A stretch of DNA of 64,000 nucleotides from Anopheles merus (lineage: Eukaryota > Arthropoda > Insecta > Diptera > Culicidae): NCBI RefSeq assembly GCF_017562075.2, contig NC_054083.1:32037255-32101254 (forward strand), written 5' to 3'. Position 1 is the first letter of the stretch, and every line of letters begins with the position of its first letter. The notes under the pieces are model-generated. The model was given only the letters and a program-made list of their open reading frames with translations. It had not been told where the DNA came from and made no database searches. Below, in pieces: positions 14,326 to 26,947 of the stretch. The translations under genes and the position numbers were made by a program.

Positions 14326-14359
14326 TCATTTTTTCTTTTCTTTTCTCCTACAGGTAAGC
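14326..14359 (+). promoter_or_regulatory. Rbp6: Zero-nucleotide recursive splice site (ratchet point) in the upstream Rbp6 intron
   Basis: A pyrimidine tract of about 25 nt made only of T and C (14326-14349) runs into TACAG, ending at 14353. It is followed at once by GTAAGC at 14354-14359. This is the juxtaposed acceptor-donor layout (YnNCAG|GTRAG) known from ratchet points in long Drosophila introns such as those of Ubx. It lies on the same strand as the Rbp6 exon and 17.7 kb upstream of it. No clear CTAAY branch site stands out; a degenerate one around 14311-14320 is possible. The juxtaposition is seen directly; its use in splicing is inferred. Confidence 0.75.
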
Positions 14360-15587
14360 ATCGAGCAACTTTCGACACGTTTGGCGGCTCTCTTTCAAAG
14401 GGTATCTGTATGTAGTTTGTCAGCATCTAGTTTGATGACTGCACCAATTGGACATTAAAGCTATTACTTATTAATATCAAACACATGACTTCAAGAACTG
14501 TTGCAGTCTATCAGATCAAATCTGTAACTGATCGAGATGAGATATGTTCGTACGTTTCAAGCTAATCGCACAAATGAAACTTCAAGTTATTGCACACACG
14601 CCATGGCCGACACAACAAAGCCGACGCTACCAATACTAAAACTAAAAAGCAACTACACAACACAAAGACAGCACATCAAACAGAGCCAGGGAGCGGAAAA
14701 ATACATCGACGGGAACGAATAATGTTTATGATGAGAAGATTAGGGCACGCTGCCTCCAGAACGCAGCACAAACGCTTTTCTTGTGCTGTCAAATCATTGA
14801 CAGTTTCTTGACGGGGGCCGCTTTTACGTATCCCCGCGGGTTGGTGTGAACAAGAGCGGCAACAAGAAGAAAAGCAACAACAACAACACACCAACAACAC
14901 GAAGCAAGATCTATTTTCTCCACCAAAGCCGCCCCCCACGCGCATACACACTGATAAAGACAGCGGACGACACAACGACTGTCACTCGAAAACAACCGGA
15001 TCCTCTTGACGGGTCTACCGGAAAATCCATTTCCCTTCGCTGTCATTTGCTTGGCTGGTGTGCTTGCGCCGTTTTATTTTTGTCCTCCTTCCCCACACCC
15101 ACTCATTCTGTTCACCCTTCAGTAAAGGGTGGGAGTGGAATGGACACCACCCAACACCAACACCTCGGGATCTGTTTCGGCCCAATTTCAATCCGATAAT
15201 CAGACCGTTTTTCGAAGACCAGCATCAAACCAGTGGCGCGCTTCGACTGTATTCCTTTCCGACACACACACATACACTATCTCTTTCTTTCCTGCAGTAC
15301 GTTAGCAATGTTTTTTTTTGTTTTATCAAAATGACTTCGTCCTTGCCAAACCGCCTCCGCCCCTCCCGTTCCTGTTTTTGCAATCCGATCTGTAACCGGA
15401 TGCTCAAAAGCTATGACCGAGCGAATGCCGAGCCGAGCGCTGTGGGTCGGCAGCAGGTCAACCGTATCGCATCCGTCCTGTCACTCCCGTCCAAACTGAC
15501 ACCGGAGCTGGAACTTCCCTTTTCTAGGTAGCTTCTCGGCTGCTCGCTTTTGCGATAGAGTTGACACCACGTGCCAGAAACCCACAG

Positions 15588-15604
15588 ACACACACACACA
15601 CACA
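15588..15604. repeat. Short CA microsatellite
   Basis: About eight CA units. Confidence 0.85.
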
Positions 15605-17492
15605 GTCGGTTCGAGGTTTTCACTTACGGGTTTCGGCCATTTCGGCCACGAAGCGTTTCGCTTGCGTATCTTCATCGCGGTTTGCGTGTCAGTTGCGGGC
15701 GAAAACTTGCCCAAAACCTTTGCGCGTTTGACAGCCGTCCTCGGCCGGTCCTGTCCATGTGTTTCACTTAGTGACGTTCTCGCAAGGGGCGTTCTTGCAC
15801 GAGCATTTCTAGTATTTATCGGTTCTTGATCGGTAGTGCTAGTCAGTGGTCACCTGGGTGAAGGATGTGAGCGATACAGTGGCATCGGACAAGTAAAAAT
15901 CCGACTTCAAGACTATTCTTACCATTTAGATTGTGTGACACTTAAACTAGAGCGACCAGAAATCGATTATTGTGAAATTAAACGTTACACAATCATACTT
16001 TTCCCGATCGGTTGCTCAGAAGTTGCTTAATAAGTGTAGAGAACTAAACGATAACTCCGTTCAACATTTGATACGTTTGGCTCTGAATTTTTAAGTCGCA
16101 TTTTGGCCGAATAATAAAAAAAACATCCAGCACAAAAAAAACGCACACAAAAAATGCTTCAAGTACGCTAAAAAACAAAATTAAACCCTCAAATCGAAAA
16201 GAAATAACAAAACGATTCCAGGAATGTTGATGCCATTTTCTCTCCCGCCGCTACAAAACAATGCGGCTACAATCCGTCTTGTGTGACAGCACCCTTCTCG
16301 AACACACAACCAACAAAAACAAAAAAATACAACCATCAACACACGCATCCAACACGGGCAAAACATGTGCGTCCTTTTTTGCCTGTTTTTTATCGGGGAA
16401 AAAATTATTTATCCGCTTTTCTTACAGCCAACCGAACGGGGAAGGTTGTGCGTTTTTTTCCCCCGCCATTCGCTCAAAGATTGCCCTCCAAAATTGAATC
16501 GTAATCAGAAGCAGACAGGACGCCCACTGCCGCCACGGGAAGCAGAGAGAGCGAGCGGGAAGTACTTTGACATTGGGCAGACGACCAGCAGTCACCAGCA
16601 ATTCATGGCGCACGGGAGTGTCGATTCCTTGCACGCAGTGTCGCGTTCGCTCGCGATAGTAAAACCGATTTTGCGTGTGCTATTCCCCCGGCCCGTCTTT
16701 TATCGCGCAAAAGCAAATGCGCGTTTTGTTTGGTTTATTTCGTGTGTGTGTGGGTGGTGCCGACGAGGCTGATCGAATGGAGAGGATGGAAATTGTTTTT
16801 CATTCCCAATTGTCGGTTCCATCGCGCTGGCGTGAAGAAATAATGCGAACGTAAGGATATCCTAACGATATTTTTATAGCTTAACCGTCCAACCGTGTGC
16901 GGTGGAGGCTTTTCTCGTTCGCTTTATTCGCTGTGCGCTTGTTTCCCGGAGGAGCCCTCGGTCCCATGCTTGAAGCCCTCGCCAAGTGAGACGTCGACAA
17001 CGGCAAACGATTGTGTTTTGTGTGTGTGTGTTTGATTTGTTTTGCATTTTATCGACATCAAAGCCAGAGATTTGGTCGTTTTTGGTGTCGCTGGTTTGAT
17101 TGCCTTTTTCTGATTTTCTTGAAGATTTAACAGTCGCACCGCAACTTTAAACGTTTTATTGTAAACGAACGTACAAACTAGCTTGCATGCAGTCAATTTA
17201 TTATTTAGATAGAAATATTTATTATTAGATCGACAGCACCATTTGGTTTCGTTACATCGTCATTTCCTTTGAACGGTTGCTCATGCTTCTGCCAACTCCG
17301 CAACGGTCAAACACGCCGCACAAGGGTTTGGAATTATTAATGGATCATTTGAGAAACGAAATTGAATTGCACATGCTGCTCAGCCATCTAACCCACCCCA
17401 AACCGACGGCACCGAAGGTAAATGAACCTATTTCCCGCAGGGGATGACACTCCTGCTCCCTGGGCGAAAGGATTTTCCCGGCAATGTCCTTT

Positions 17493-17525
17493 ACATACAC
17501 ACACATACACACACACGCACACATA
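17493..17525. repeat. Imperfect CA microsatellite
   Basis: CA repeats broken by CATA and CG steps. Confidence 0.85.
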
Positions 17526-18174
17526 AATGAAAGCCACACGTCTGAATGCGTCTAATCCTTCCCCATCACAAGCCTCGTAGCTGGTCAGTTCAGGGGTTGA
17601 TTGAAACCACATCAAAATGTAGTTACTAGTTTCTAGTGCGGTTTCACATTTCATCTCGTCTTACCGGTCTTACGTATCAGTCCACTCGGCCTCCCTCTCT
17701 CTTTCTCTCCACCACATCGGCAAAGGCCATTTATCACTGCACTTACGCACCTGGAAGCGCCGGCAAGGCTTGCGGTTCGCAAGATGTTTGAATGTGGCTC
17801 CGAAATCGGTTTGTGCAACGGATGGTAAACGGGCCTCGTCTCACCAGTCATGCCAGCAGGCCCGGCTCATGTCCAGGTACGTTGATACCTGAGCTTTAGT
17901 AGCCTAGTGTGTGTATGTGTGTGTCTGTCTCATCCGTCAAACATTCCTGGCGGCCCCTGTGTTGGCCTTTGGCGCTACGCGCAGAGGGAGACAGAACATG
18001 ATTGATTGCCTGTCATCGGTGAGACTGTGTCGAAAACCTGTTTGGCCCTACCGTTTGGCCGAAAAGAGTGATGGTTATTCGATAGCCTTCAAACCTCACC
18101 TCAGCACGGCTTGAATAACCACAGGCTGTCCCGTCCAAAACCGAAACAAGATTCTACCATGTGCGTGTATGTAG

Positions 18175-18190
18175 GTGTGTGTGTGTGTGT
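18175..18190. repeat. (GT)8 microsatellite
   Basis: Paired in opposite sense with the CA run 75 nt downstream (18265-18280), so the two could form a stem in the transcript. Confidence 0.88.
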
Positions 18191-18264
18191 TTTTTTTCCT
18201 CTGGATTTCTGTCTCCTTTCACTGGAACTCTTCCATCGTCCTGACCGAATGTGATCCTCACATA

Positions 18265-18280
18265 CACACACACACACACA
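18265..18280. repeat. (CA)8 microsatellite
   Basis: Complementary to the GT run at 18175-18190. Confidence 0.88.
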
Positions 18281-19038
18281 AAACCGTCCAAACGAGTTGA
18301 CAAAAACCTGGGCAACTATCAGGCTGCCCTGTCCCCGAGAACACTGTGGACAGGCGGACGATGATGGAGTGTTTGCTCTTCCCTCCTGGTGGTATTTTCG
18401 CCAGGCGAAGGCTTCAAATGGCTGAAAGGGATTTAATTAAATATTCAAATTTGTTTCATTTTATTACGACGTGTTCGAGCGCGCGCCCGCGTTTCTCGGA
18501 GGCGTATTGGCCGCCCTGCTGCAGCTGAATATCCCAACGCACACCAACGAAGGATTCACGTGGCTGTGTGTGGCTATTACGTGCATACGACGTAGGTTCT
18601 ATTCTGGTCATATTGTACCACCCCCACTACACGGTTCGTCACATTTCCATTGCAACTGCCAAAACCTCATTCATCTTGAGAGTGTGTGTGCGGTCCTGTG
18701 ATGTGCATTTACATTTGAACGAAGTAAAACCACATTGACGCTGCAGCTGCTAATACCTGTGTGTGCTGCCTGTAGCGAAAGTTAGTCGATGCAGTTTTTC
18801 TCCTTTTTCATTTCAACCACACTCCCACACACACACATACACACACACCAACACGGGGAGGGAAAACGGGGCAGCTGTGGTTCGAATTGCTTTGAGGACT
18901 TTATTTTAAGCACGAGGAAATGCTTCTGTCATGGAACTTCTGTCCAGCCGGAGAGGGATTTTTTTTTGTTCGCTGCTAACCAACTCGCTTTGTTTCTCCT
19001 GTGTGCCATGAAATCAATTTAAGCTTTTTCTTCTGGAT

Positions 19039-19039
<1 letters not shown>

Positions 19040-19114
<75 letters not shown>
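19040..19114. repeat. (CA)37 microsatellite
   Basis: An uninterrupted CA dinucleotide run, the longest simple repeat in the window. In the Rbp6 transcript it would read as CA repeats. It is probably length-polymorphic. Confidence 0.97.
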
Positions 19115-19116
<2 letters not shown>

Positions 19117-21846
19117 TCACATGGACATTAAACGCTAGTTTTTGCTTGCAGCATCTCGTCTCCTGGGTTGGGGGGAGATTTTCCATTTATCAACAACCGT
19201 CAGCAGTAACCGCAAGCCCATTCGTCCATCGTCCATTCGGTTGGCTTGGCGTTGGCCGGCTGACTTGCTCCCCCGGTTCTAGCACTGGCTGTCGTCAGCG
19301 GCTAAGCTTGGCTTTAGCCAAATCGTTTCCTTTTTCCTCCGTTTTTTTTTCGACGAAGAGAAAGAGTGACTCTAGCTGTGATCTAATGAACTGGTATTGT
19401 TCGGCCAATGGAGCGTTGTCGGAGGCACATCACAAAAGAATACAAATGGAACAATCTAATGAAATGTTCCTTTGCGATGGGAGGGAGCGTTTTTTTTTAA
19501 TTTCTTTTATTTATCCACACTGCGACAAGTAGAAACGGGAAGGAGAAAAAGAATAAAATTCAATAACGAAAAGGAAAGTTAACAAGCACACTAGACGCTG
19601 AAATGAATCATAAAGCGAAAAAAGGTGTATGCAAGTACGAAAGTAAGATAGCAAGTAACATAGAACGTCCATTGTGTTTTGGATTAAAAATAATGCAATA
19701 CTTTATGGGAAAACTACAAAAAATTGTTTTGAAAAAAAATGCAATAGTATGAGGAATAAATCATGATTTCATTTTATTACTAAAGCATATTCTTTTTACT
19801 TGTTGAATTGTTATTGAATTGTGCACAACCTTTAAAATGACAGCAAATCATACTATCACAAATGTCTCCTTATTTTTATTTCTTTTTTTTTTGAGTACTA
19901 TTCATTAAACATGCCAAATGCTTGAAAATCGTTTCCCATTCACTGTTTGGTTGCAAGCTTCGTTATTTTTGCCCTAAACACCTGCCATCTCGTTATTTGA
20001 AGTGTGTAAAAGTGTTTTTACTGCCCTACAACTTCTATCTTCACGCATCAGAAACTCACACCGCAGTAATGTTAGCATGAGCAAGTTAAGTAACAAAAAA
20101 ACGCATTTCCTACGCGTATGAAAAATAACTCACTTCACCATCTCCATTCGAAAGTAAACGAAACGCTTTGCTGGTAGAGTACCATCGCTTCTGAACGAGC
20201 TTCCACGGAGAAAAAGGACAACCTTTTGCTCCATTTTCATGAACGCGCAGGGACAGCCGAAGAAGCAAGAAGTAGAAGGGGACGAAACAAAAATGGATGG
20301 TGCCCTTTTTTCGAGCAAACTGTACCATCAGATCCGGCGAAGAAATGAAATCCACTCCAGCAGAGAGAGCCTACACGTTTGCGCACGGCTTCAAAATACT
20401 TACTATCGGAAAGATGAAAAATTGCATACAATTAAGAAAAAGAAAGAAAGCCTACGGTGGCACTGGGAGTGGTGAACGTTTTGCGCTACAAGGGAACAAT
20501 TCTCTTCAAACCCAATGTGCTCACCATTGTGCAACGGTTCTTTTTCTTCACCGTTTTTTTATCCTATTCCACCTCGGGAAGAAATCCTTTTGCCGGGGCA
20601 AGCTCCAACGATGAATTGCTCCAAATTTGCACCTGCGCTAACCTTTGGCGGGTGGAAAGGCGGCTACCGGGAGGCCTTAAGTTATGGGCATCGAGCCCAG
20701 AGAATTATTCACACTTACGTGCATCTTTCACCCGGGATGGAAGGAAGATTTAAATGCTTTCTTCATCGCACTTTGTAAAAAAAGGGAAACAACGCGGATC
20801 GGAACATTTGAAGGTGCTACCATCACCACCACCCGTTTTGGAGGCTGACGGTTAAGAAATGCTCATAGAATTGAATGCCATTTCTCATGGCAGCTCCGAC
20901 GGGTTACACACACATCCACACACACACAAAACGGTACGCTCGGTGCACACATTACGGTGCTCTGGAGGCATTATAAATTTCCTCTCATAATAAACTGAAG
21001 CCCCGCTCTGTCTGTCACATGCTGCGGGACTGTTCGGGGCAGGTGGAATATTTTTGCCGCCTTGCTCCTCCACATCAGTTAGACACACGCTGGGCGTTTT
21101 TCCTCAATCATTCAGGCAAGTCGCGATGGAGTGAAACGTGTATTAAAGAATTGTTCTGCTACCTTCTAACCGAATTCCACCACGGACTGAGGGTGTCACC
21201 ATTGCGCTAAAAAGTACTTCCTGTGAGACAGTATCGGTGTAAGCGTCTCAGCGAAGAGGCACTCAGGTTATCTGGGGCGGGCATTTTTTGGCTGAAAAAA
21301 GTGTCGTTAATTCATCGCACTACTACCCAAGTCTGTGTGTGTGTCAGAAAATGCAATGGAAAATCTTACCACAACTCGTTGAAAATTTATTTACTTCCGC
21401 GAAACGAAAGGAGTGTCGCAAAAAAACGCGATAGCAAGAGTAACATATAACGTCTTAGTATCGCTGCACAGAAAAACAGCTCCATTATTCTCAATTCTGA
21501 GAAAATGTGAAAGAGACCTCGTCGTTCTTCCACACACATGCACATACAAACACACACACAAATAACCACTTCCACCACATCCTTAACGAATGTCGTTTCG
21601 GGGCTGTCATCTGCAGCAAAAAGTAAGATTTCATCGCAAGGAAAGATACAGTAAAAATGAAAACCCTTATTTCGGGAAGCAGGGGAAGAAAACAGCAGAG
21701 GAACAGAAGCGTTTCGCTGGCTCGTTGTGCAAGTGGTTTTATCTATCTTAAACGGTTACCATATTTTTGCGCGCCCGGCAAAGTATTCTTCCCGCACTTG
21801 ATGCGAGGCAAAAGGTGCGAAAACGACAAAATGAAATAAATTACTA

Positions 21847-21879
21847 GCCTTAAAATATGACATCGATATATTTTAAGGC
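21847..21879. repeat. Perfect 12-bp stem inverted repeat (hairpin)
   Basis: GCCTTAAAATAT at 21847-21858 is the exact reverse complement of 21868-21879, with a 9-nt loop (GACATCGAT). It lies just upstream of a second short hairpin. Confidence 0.7.
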
Positions 21880-21892
21880 GTTTCCATGCGGC

Positions 21893-21914
21893 GGGCTGCG
21901 AAAGACAGCAGCCC
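21893..21914. repeat. 7-bp GC-rich inverted repeat
   Basis: GGGCTGC at 21893-21899 pairs with GCAGCCC at 21908-21914 over an 8-nt loop. It lies 13 nt after the 12-bp hairpin at 21847-21879. Confidence 0.55.
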
Positions 21915-24900
21915 AACACAAAGATGTGCTTTCGTGTTTTGCTTTATAGGGTTTAACGCTTGGGTGAGCTTAAATATTTTCTCTAGGTTTGAGTTTTGAG
22001 GAAATGTTTGTATTTATTTATTTTGTGGTTAAATTTAGGGCAATATTTGTTAAATTTTTTTATAGGCACATTGTCGCATTACTTACTTGTACATTAAGCA
22101 TCATGCAAAAGTTTTTTCTTTAATATTTTTTAATTATAACAAAAACCCATTTTAATCATTAACGCTTACAAAGTAAAATATCAAAACTTTTTTTTGATTT
22201 TGCTTTTATTTTAATTTCTCTACGCTACCTTCCCCGGCCTTTGTTTTTTTATCTTTTAATATTTCGCAATTGAAAGTAAAGAACCCAAAAATGGGAAGAA
22301 AGACAACACAAAAAATCATTAAAGTTACTCAACAAAACAGCATCCCCTACCAGCTTGCGAAAGATGCAACTGATAGTATCAGTTAGGCTAGTTCGTTTCC
22401 CATTTTTGTTTTGCTCCTGTTTTTTTTTTCACTCTGTTGATATTACTGTCAAAGTCTATTTCACCTACAGTGGAAACTTCTGCCAGCGCAAAAGAAACCT
22501 GAAACGGCCAACTTGGTGCCAGTTTCTGTAGTAGCATTAATGGCAGCTTACAATCGTACGTATCATAACAACAGCAACTGAAAAAAAAGAAAGACACGAA
22601 CAAAAATGCTAACTTGCATCTCTCTGTGCAACGCAGTGCAAAAGTTGACTTGGGACAAGAACGGACCCAAGCACAGAGCAGACAATAAAGAGAATATTGA
22701 ATCGGTGTTTCTTTTTTTGCGCTCTTTCTCTTGAGCCTAGTTGAGCTTGCAGCTCACTCGCGGCTACTTGAGTAGGAAAGTTTCAATCCTCCTGCCAACT
22801 ACAGTGTAGCCCAAGGAGAAGATGTTTTCCCACAGCAATGACGGCAGGAGTGGGATGGATGGGTTTCATTCATACCTAATTGGCGACAGTGATGCGATGA
22901 CCAACACGGTGTGATGGTATCAGACTTTGCCCGGAGGAGAAAAAGTTGTATGGAACGATGAAAATATGAAGAACTTCTGGAAGAAAGCAAAAGCAGTAAG
23001 GCTTTAAATAGAAAGCAGGGCACTGTAGTAAGCTCATTGTAATGCAATTTGAGCTAAAATATGCGTATGAAATTGCTTTGATTAATGAATAGGAGTATTG
23101 ACATGGACAAAATAAGTTTTATAACTGATTTAGCAATAGTTAATCAATGTCGGTTTTGCATATCCTTACGGTAGGTGTATGATTTAAGTTGCAAGCCTGA
23201 AAGAGCTGAAGAGCATCTAAAAAAAAATGTAAATACCGTACGCTGCTTCTAAACACGTTGTTTTATCGAATTTGCTTCTTTGCAACCCAAAAAAAAAAAC
23301 TACAAAATCAAAATCTTTTCTTTGTTACTTCGTATCGCATCTGATATCGAGCCATCGTTACACCTGGCGTGCAGTGGGAAAGCAGTACTCCAACCACTAG
23401 CAGCGCAGTTCGCATTCGCAATCAGTTTTCCATAAAACAACAACTTCTCATCTAAATTGTATAAGTTTTTAATTTCCAACTCTGCCAGAATTTTTGTATT
23501 CGCCGGTTTGATTTCATTTGCTTTTGCACCCTGTTCCATTTCGCGGCACACAACAGAGTAAGGCGCAAGTTGTATTTTTTGTACCCCAAGCAAACCGCTT
23601 CTTTTCGTAGCCTCCAACCTGGCTGGTGTGCGTCCCTATGTGTCTTTTGTTACTGGCGCTCGGTTTATCGTTTTTCGATTCGGCTAAATGAGAAAAGTGT
23701 TTCGCCGATTGAGCATTGTAAAAACAAAACAAAACAAAAAAAAACACTCTGCATTTACAAACGAACACGACTTAACGTACACATACTGCTGCTGGCAGAT
23801 GGAACGGCAAAGAAAAGCCAACAGAAACGGAAACACGGAAAAACAACAAACCATCCCGGGTATCTCCGTCCCTCGGATGGTATTGGTGATGATTGTGAAG
23901 GCACCGGGCAACACAACCAGAACGACATCGCTAGCGGCGGAAGGGAAGAAGTAAATGGGAAAGTTTAAATTGACTATTTAAATTCCGCTGATTAAAACAG
24001 ATTTCGCTCGCATAATAACTACTACCGGCTGGCAAAACAGGCAAACATGGTGCTTTCCGAAGCGCGACTTCTTCGCAGGCCAGAGACACATTTTTGCTGG
24101 CTGTTTCTTCTCGTGCTTTCTCGCCGCCTTGCTTTGTAGCGAGCTTCAAGGAACGAATTTTCTTTTGGATGTCTTTCGGTCTGGGACAAAATCAGGCACG
24201 ATTTACACTGAGCCTAAGCTTGAAAAATCAAGCACACTTTGGCATTTGGGGTTTTGTCCATTTGCTGCAAATCAAAACACATTTCAGCCTCGTAAAAGTG
24301 GAATCAAATTTGATGGGCCATTTTAAGTGAGCGACTGGACGGATGTAGTGATCTTATTCTGATGCTAGATAGGCTTTTTTCTATGATTCTAAAGGTAGTC
24401 GTTATTCCAAAAAAGGCATAACTCAAAGAAAATGAAACTGTCAAGACTATAAAACAATTTAATTGATTCACTTTCGGATCAATATATGTGCCTTTTTTAT
24501 CGCACTGCTTTATAATGGTGCCTTATCTATTAATAGCCTTAAAATGTTAGTTTCAAAACATTAATTAAATGTTCAAACCTCATTGAAAACAGAAAATTCT
24601 CCTTCAACCAGCCGTAAGCTCCCATTATTGCATCAAGCACACAAAGAAAACAAATAAGCGTTTCACGACCGAAGAAACCACAACAACAGGCGGCAGGTTT
24701 GAGTGATTCATCTGGCAACCGGAGTGTTTGAACGCCATCATTTATGTTCCGAAACGTTTCTCCCTCGGTTTCCAGCCAACCCAAGCGCGGGATCGTGGTG
24801 TATTGTGTTGCGCTCTAATAAGCGATCCCGAAATAAAATCCCTCTCTGATTTCCTGTCCTGCTGTCGTCAGGGGACTTCTTGGCGACCATTTATTTCATT

Positions 24901-26929
24901 TCCACTCCCCGGGATGGCGCTCTTAACCCTCCTCCCGTTTGTTTCGGCTAGCAGCAACCGGTGACCGGGGTGAAAAGATATAAATCTAACCCGACCGCTG
25001 CTGTTGTGTCGGTTTCGGCGCTGTGCGAAGGAAAATTTATTTTTCATTACAGCTTCCGTTTAATGACTTTCGAATTCCAAATGAGGCCCCGCCGAAGCGA
25101 TGAACGGAATATGCTGATGATCGCCAATAAAACGGGGTACGCGAAGGTGCGGGGCGTTGTCCAAGGGTTGACCTCGAATGTGGCCAGCGGGAGGAATAGT
25201 TTCGGGCGGCTGGGGCCAAGCGACCGTCCCAAAATCTTTGCTGGCCCACTGTAAAGCCTAAAGTTTTTCTCGGCTGTGCGTGCGGGGGTATATGATGGTG
25301 GTGGTTAAATTTATTGCCCGGAAAACTTGTTGCATCTGATTGTTATCGTCATCTGGCTGCGGCCGTTCTCGTTCCAGTTTTTCCCTGGCAACGGCCATAT
25401 TTTATATCGTTTTACGAAGGAATGATGAAAGACTTTAGCAGGGCGATTTAGTGTAAAGAACGCTGAACGGAAACACTTCTCGGGAAGGCTTGTCTAAATG
25501 GTCACGCAAAATCATTCTTTAAACGGCGGGTGTGTTTATTGATATAATGTTAAAGCCAAACGTTTAATCTAGTGAAAGACGGAGGCGGAAAACAAAGGAA
25601 AATTCTGCACTTGAAAGTCCTCAGATGGACTAATTAGATGATTTATGCGCTCTCTTCCTTTATTATCATCTTTCCGGTCGTTCACATTCCTCTCGCTTCA
25701 GCTGACTCTGTGCACTTTGAAGAGCTTCTTTTCTGGCTCCAGTAATTAAGAGAGCTCCAATTGCCAAAACACCCATTCATTTACTAGTTACTCCTGGGAA
25801 AGAACGAAGGGGAAACCCCGTGCAGAGACAGGATAAATAACGGCACGAAAGAATAAAGATTAGAGAATGATTATTAGCACCCCTTTCTACAGTCATTGGC
25901 AGTGGCAGAGAAACAATATCTCTTGCCCCGGCACTGCCGGCAAGTGTTTGCTGAAGCACCTTCCGAGTAACAGAGATAAACATCATTTTTTATTCAAAGA
26001 CCATACTTAATTACGCTCAACAGCACTACGGAGTGCAGAGCGTGACTGTGCTGCCGCAGCAGTTAGGGAATGATTAATCTCGGGCCAGCATAATGGAGAT
26101 GTCACAAACCAAAAGTGACACAATGAGCAGTAGCACTATTCATCAAAATGATAATTGAATAATAATTTTGGTTTCTGTAGTCACGTGAGTGACAGTTCGT
26201 GGTTAAATCCGTCAAGAATATTGTTGTTTTGAAATCGCAAAACAATAAATTTGCTCAGTGAAATAAGAAAAGAACAGTTAATTAAAAAATGTATAAAAAC
26301 ACTACTGCAACAATGTTCCTTATCAGCAGTGCTACCGTTCGATTCCGATAAGCTAACAATTGCCAAATGAAACGCTAACATACCCATCAGCATTCGATGC
26401 CCGTGCACGCCCGTGAACGACTTGCGCTAAACCGTTTTAACAATTATTATTTTAATCTCCCCAAACCCATCTCGGCCGCGCTGCCCCAGTCTACTCGTGT
26501 TGTCGGTTCCGTGTGTTGAAAGCGTGAAAACTACCTTCAAATTGCTCATCAGTGCACCTCGGGTCCGATCCGGGGCGCCCATCCATCCCAGGCTCCGGGT
26601 GGCAGGATCAGCGCTCGATGCTCATCGGGGACTAAGATTATAATATTAAGCGCTGCGTTGTGTAACCCGTGCTACCGTCCCGTGATCGGAAAATGCGGGA
26701 CCCGCCTAACCTATGCTTGATTGGGCGCCCTGAGAGTGCACTGGCTGTTCGACGGAGCAGTTAATGAACGGTCCGTTGTTCACCGGAGCGCTCGTCGTAC
26801 GTACACGCTACCTTCCTTCCGAGCAGCGCTGCCGTGCGATTGTCCTGTGTATATGTACATCCGAGGAAAAGGGAGGAGAGATGGGAATATAGGGAGATAC
26901 ATAACAGGAAAGTAAACGTTTCAGCACAG

Positions 26930-26947
26930 CCCCCCCCCCCACCCCCC
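26930..26947. repeat. Poly-C tract with one interruption
   Basis: Eleven C, one A, six C. Confidence 0.9.

Noticed and set aside
26320..26350. GTTCGATTCC resembling a tRNA T-arm
   Set aside because: No acceptor stem, anticodon arm or D-arm could be fitted around it.
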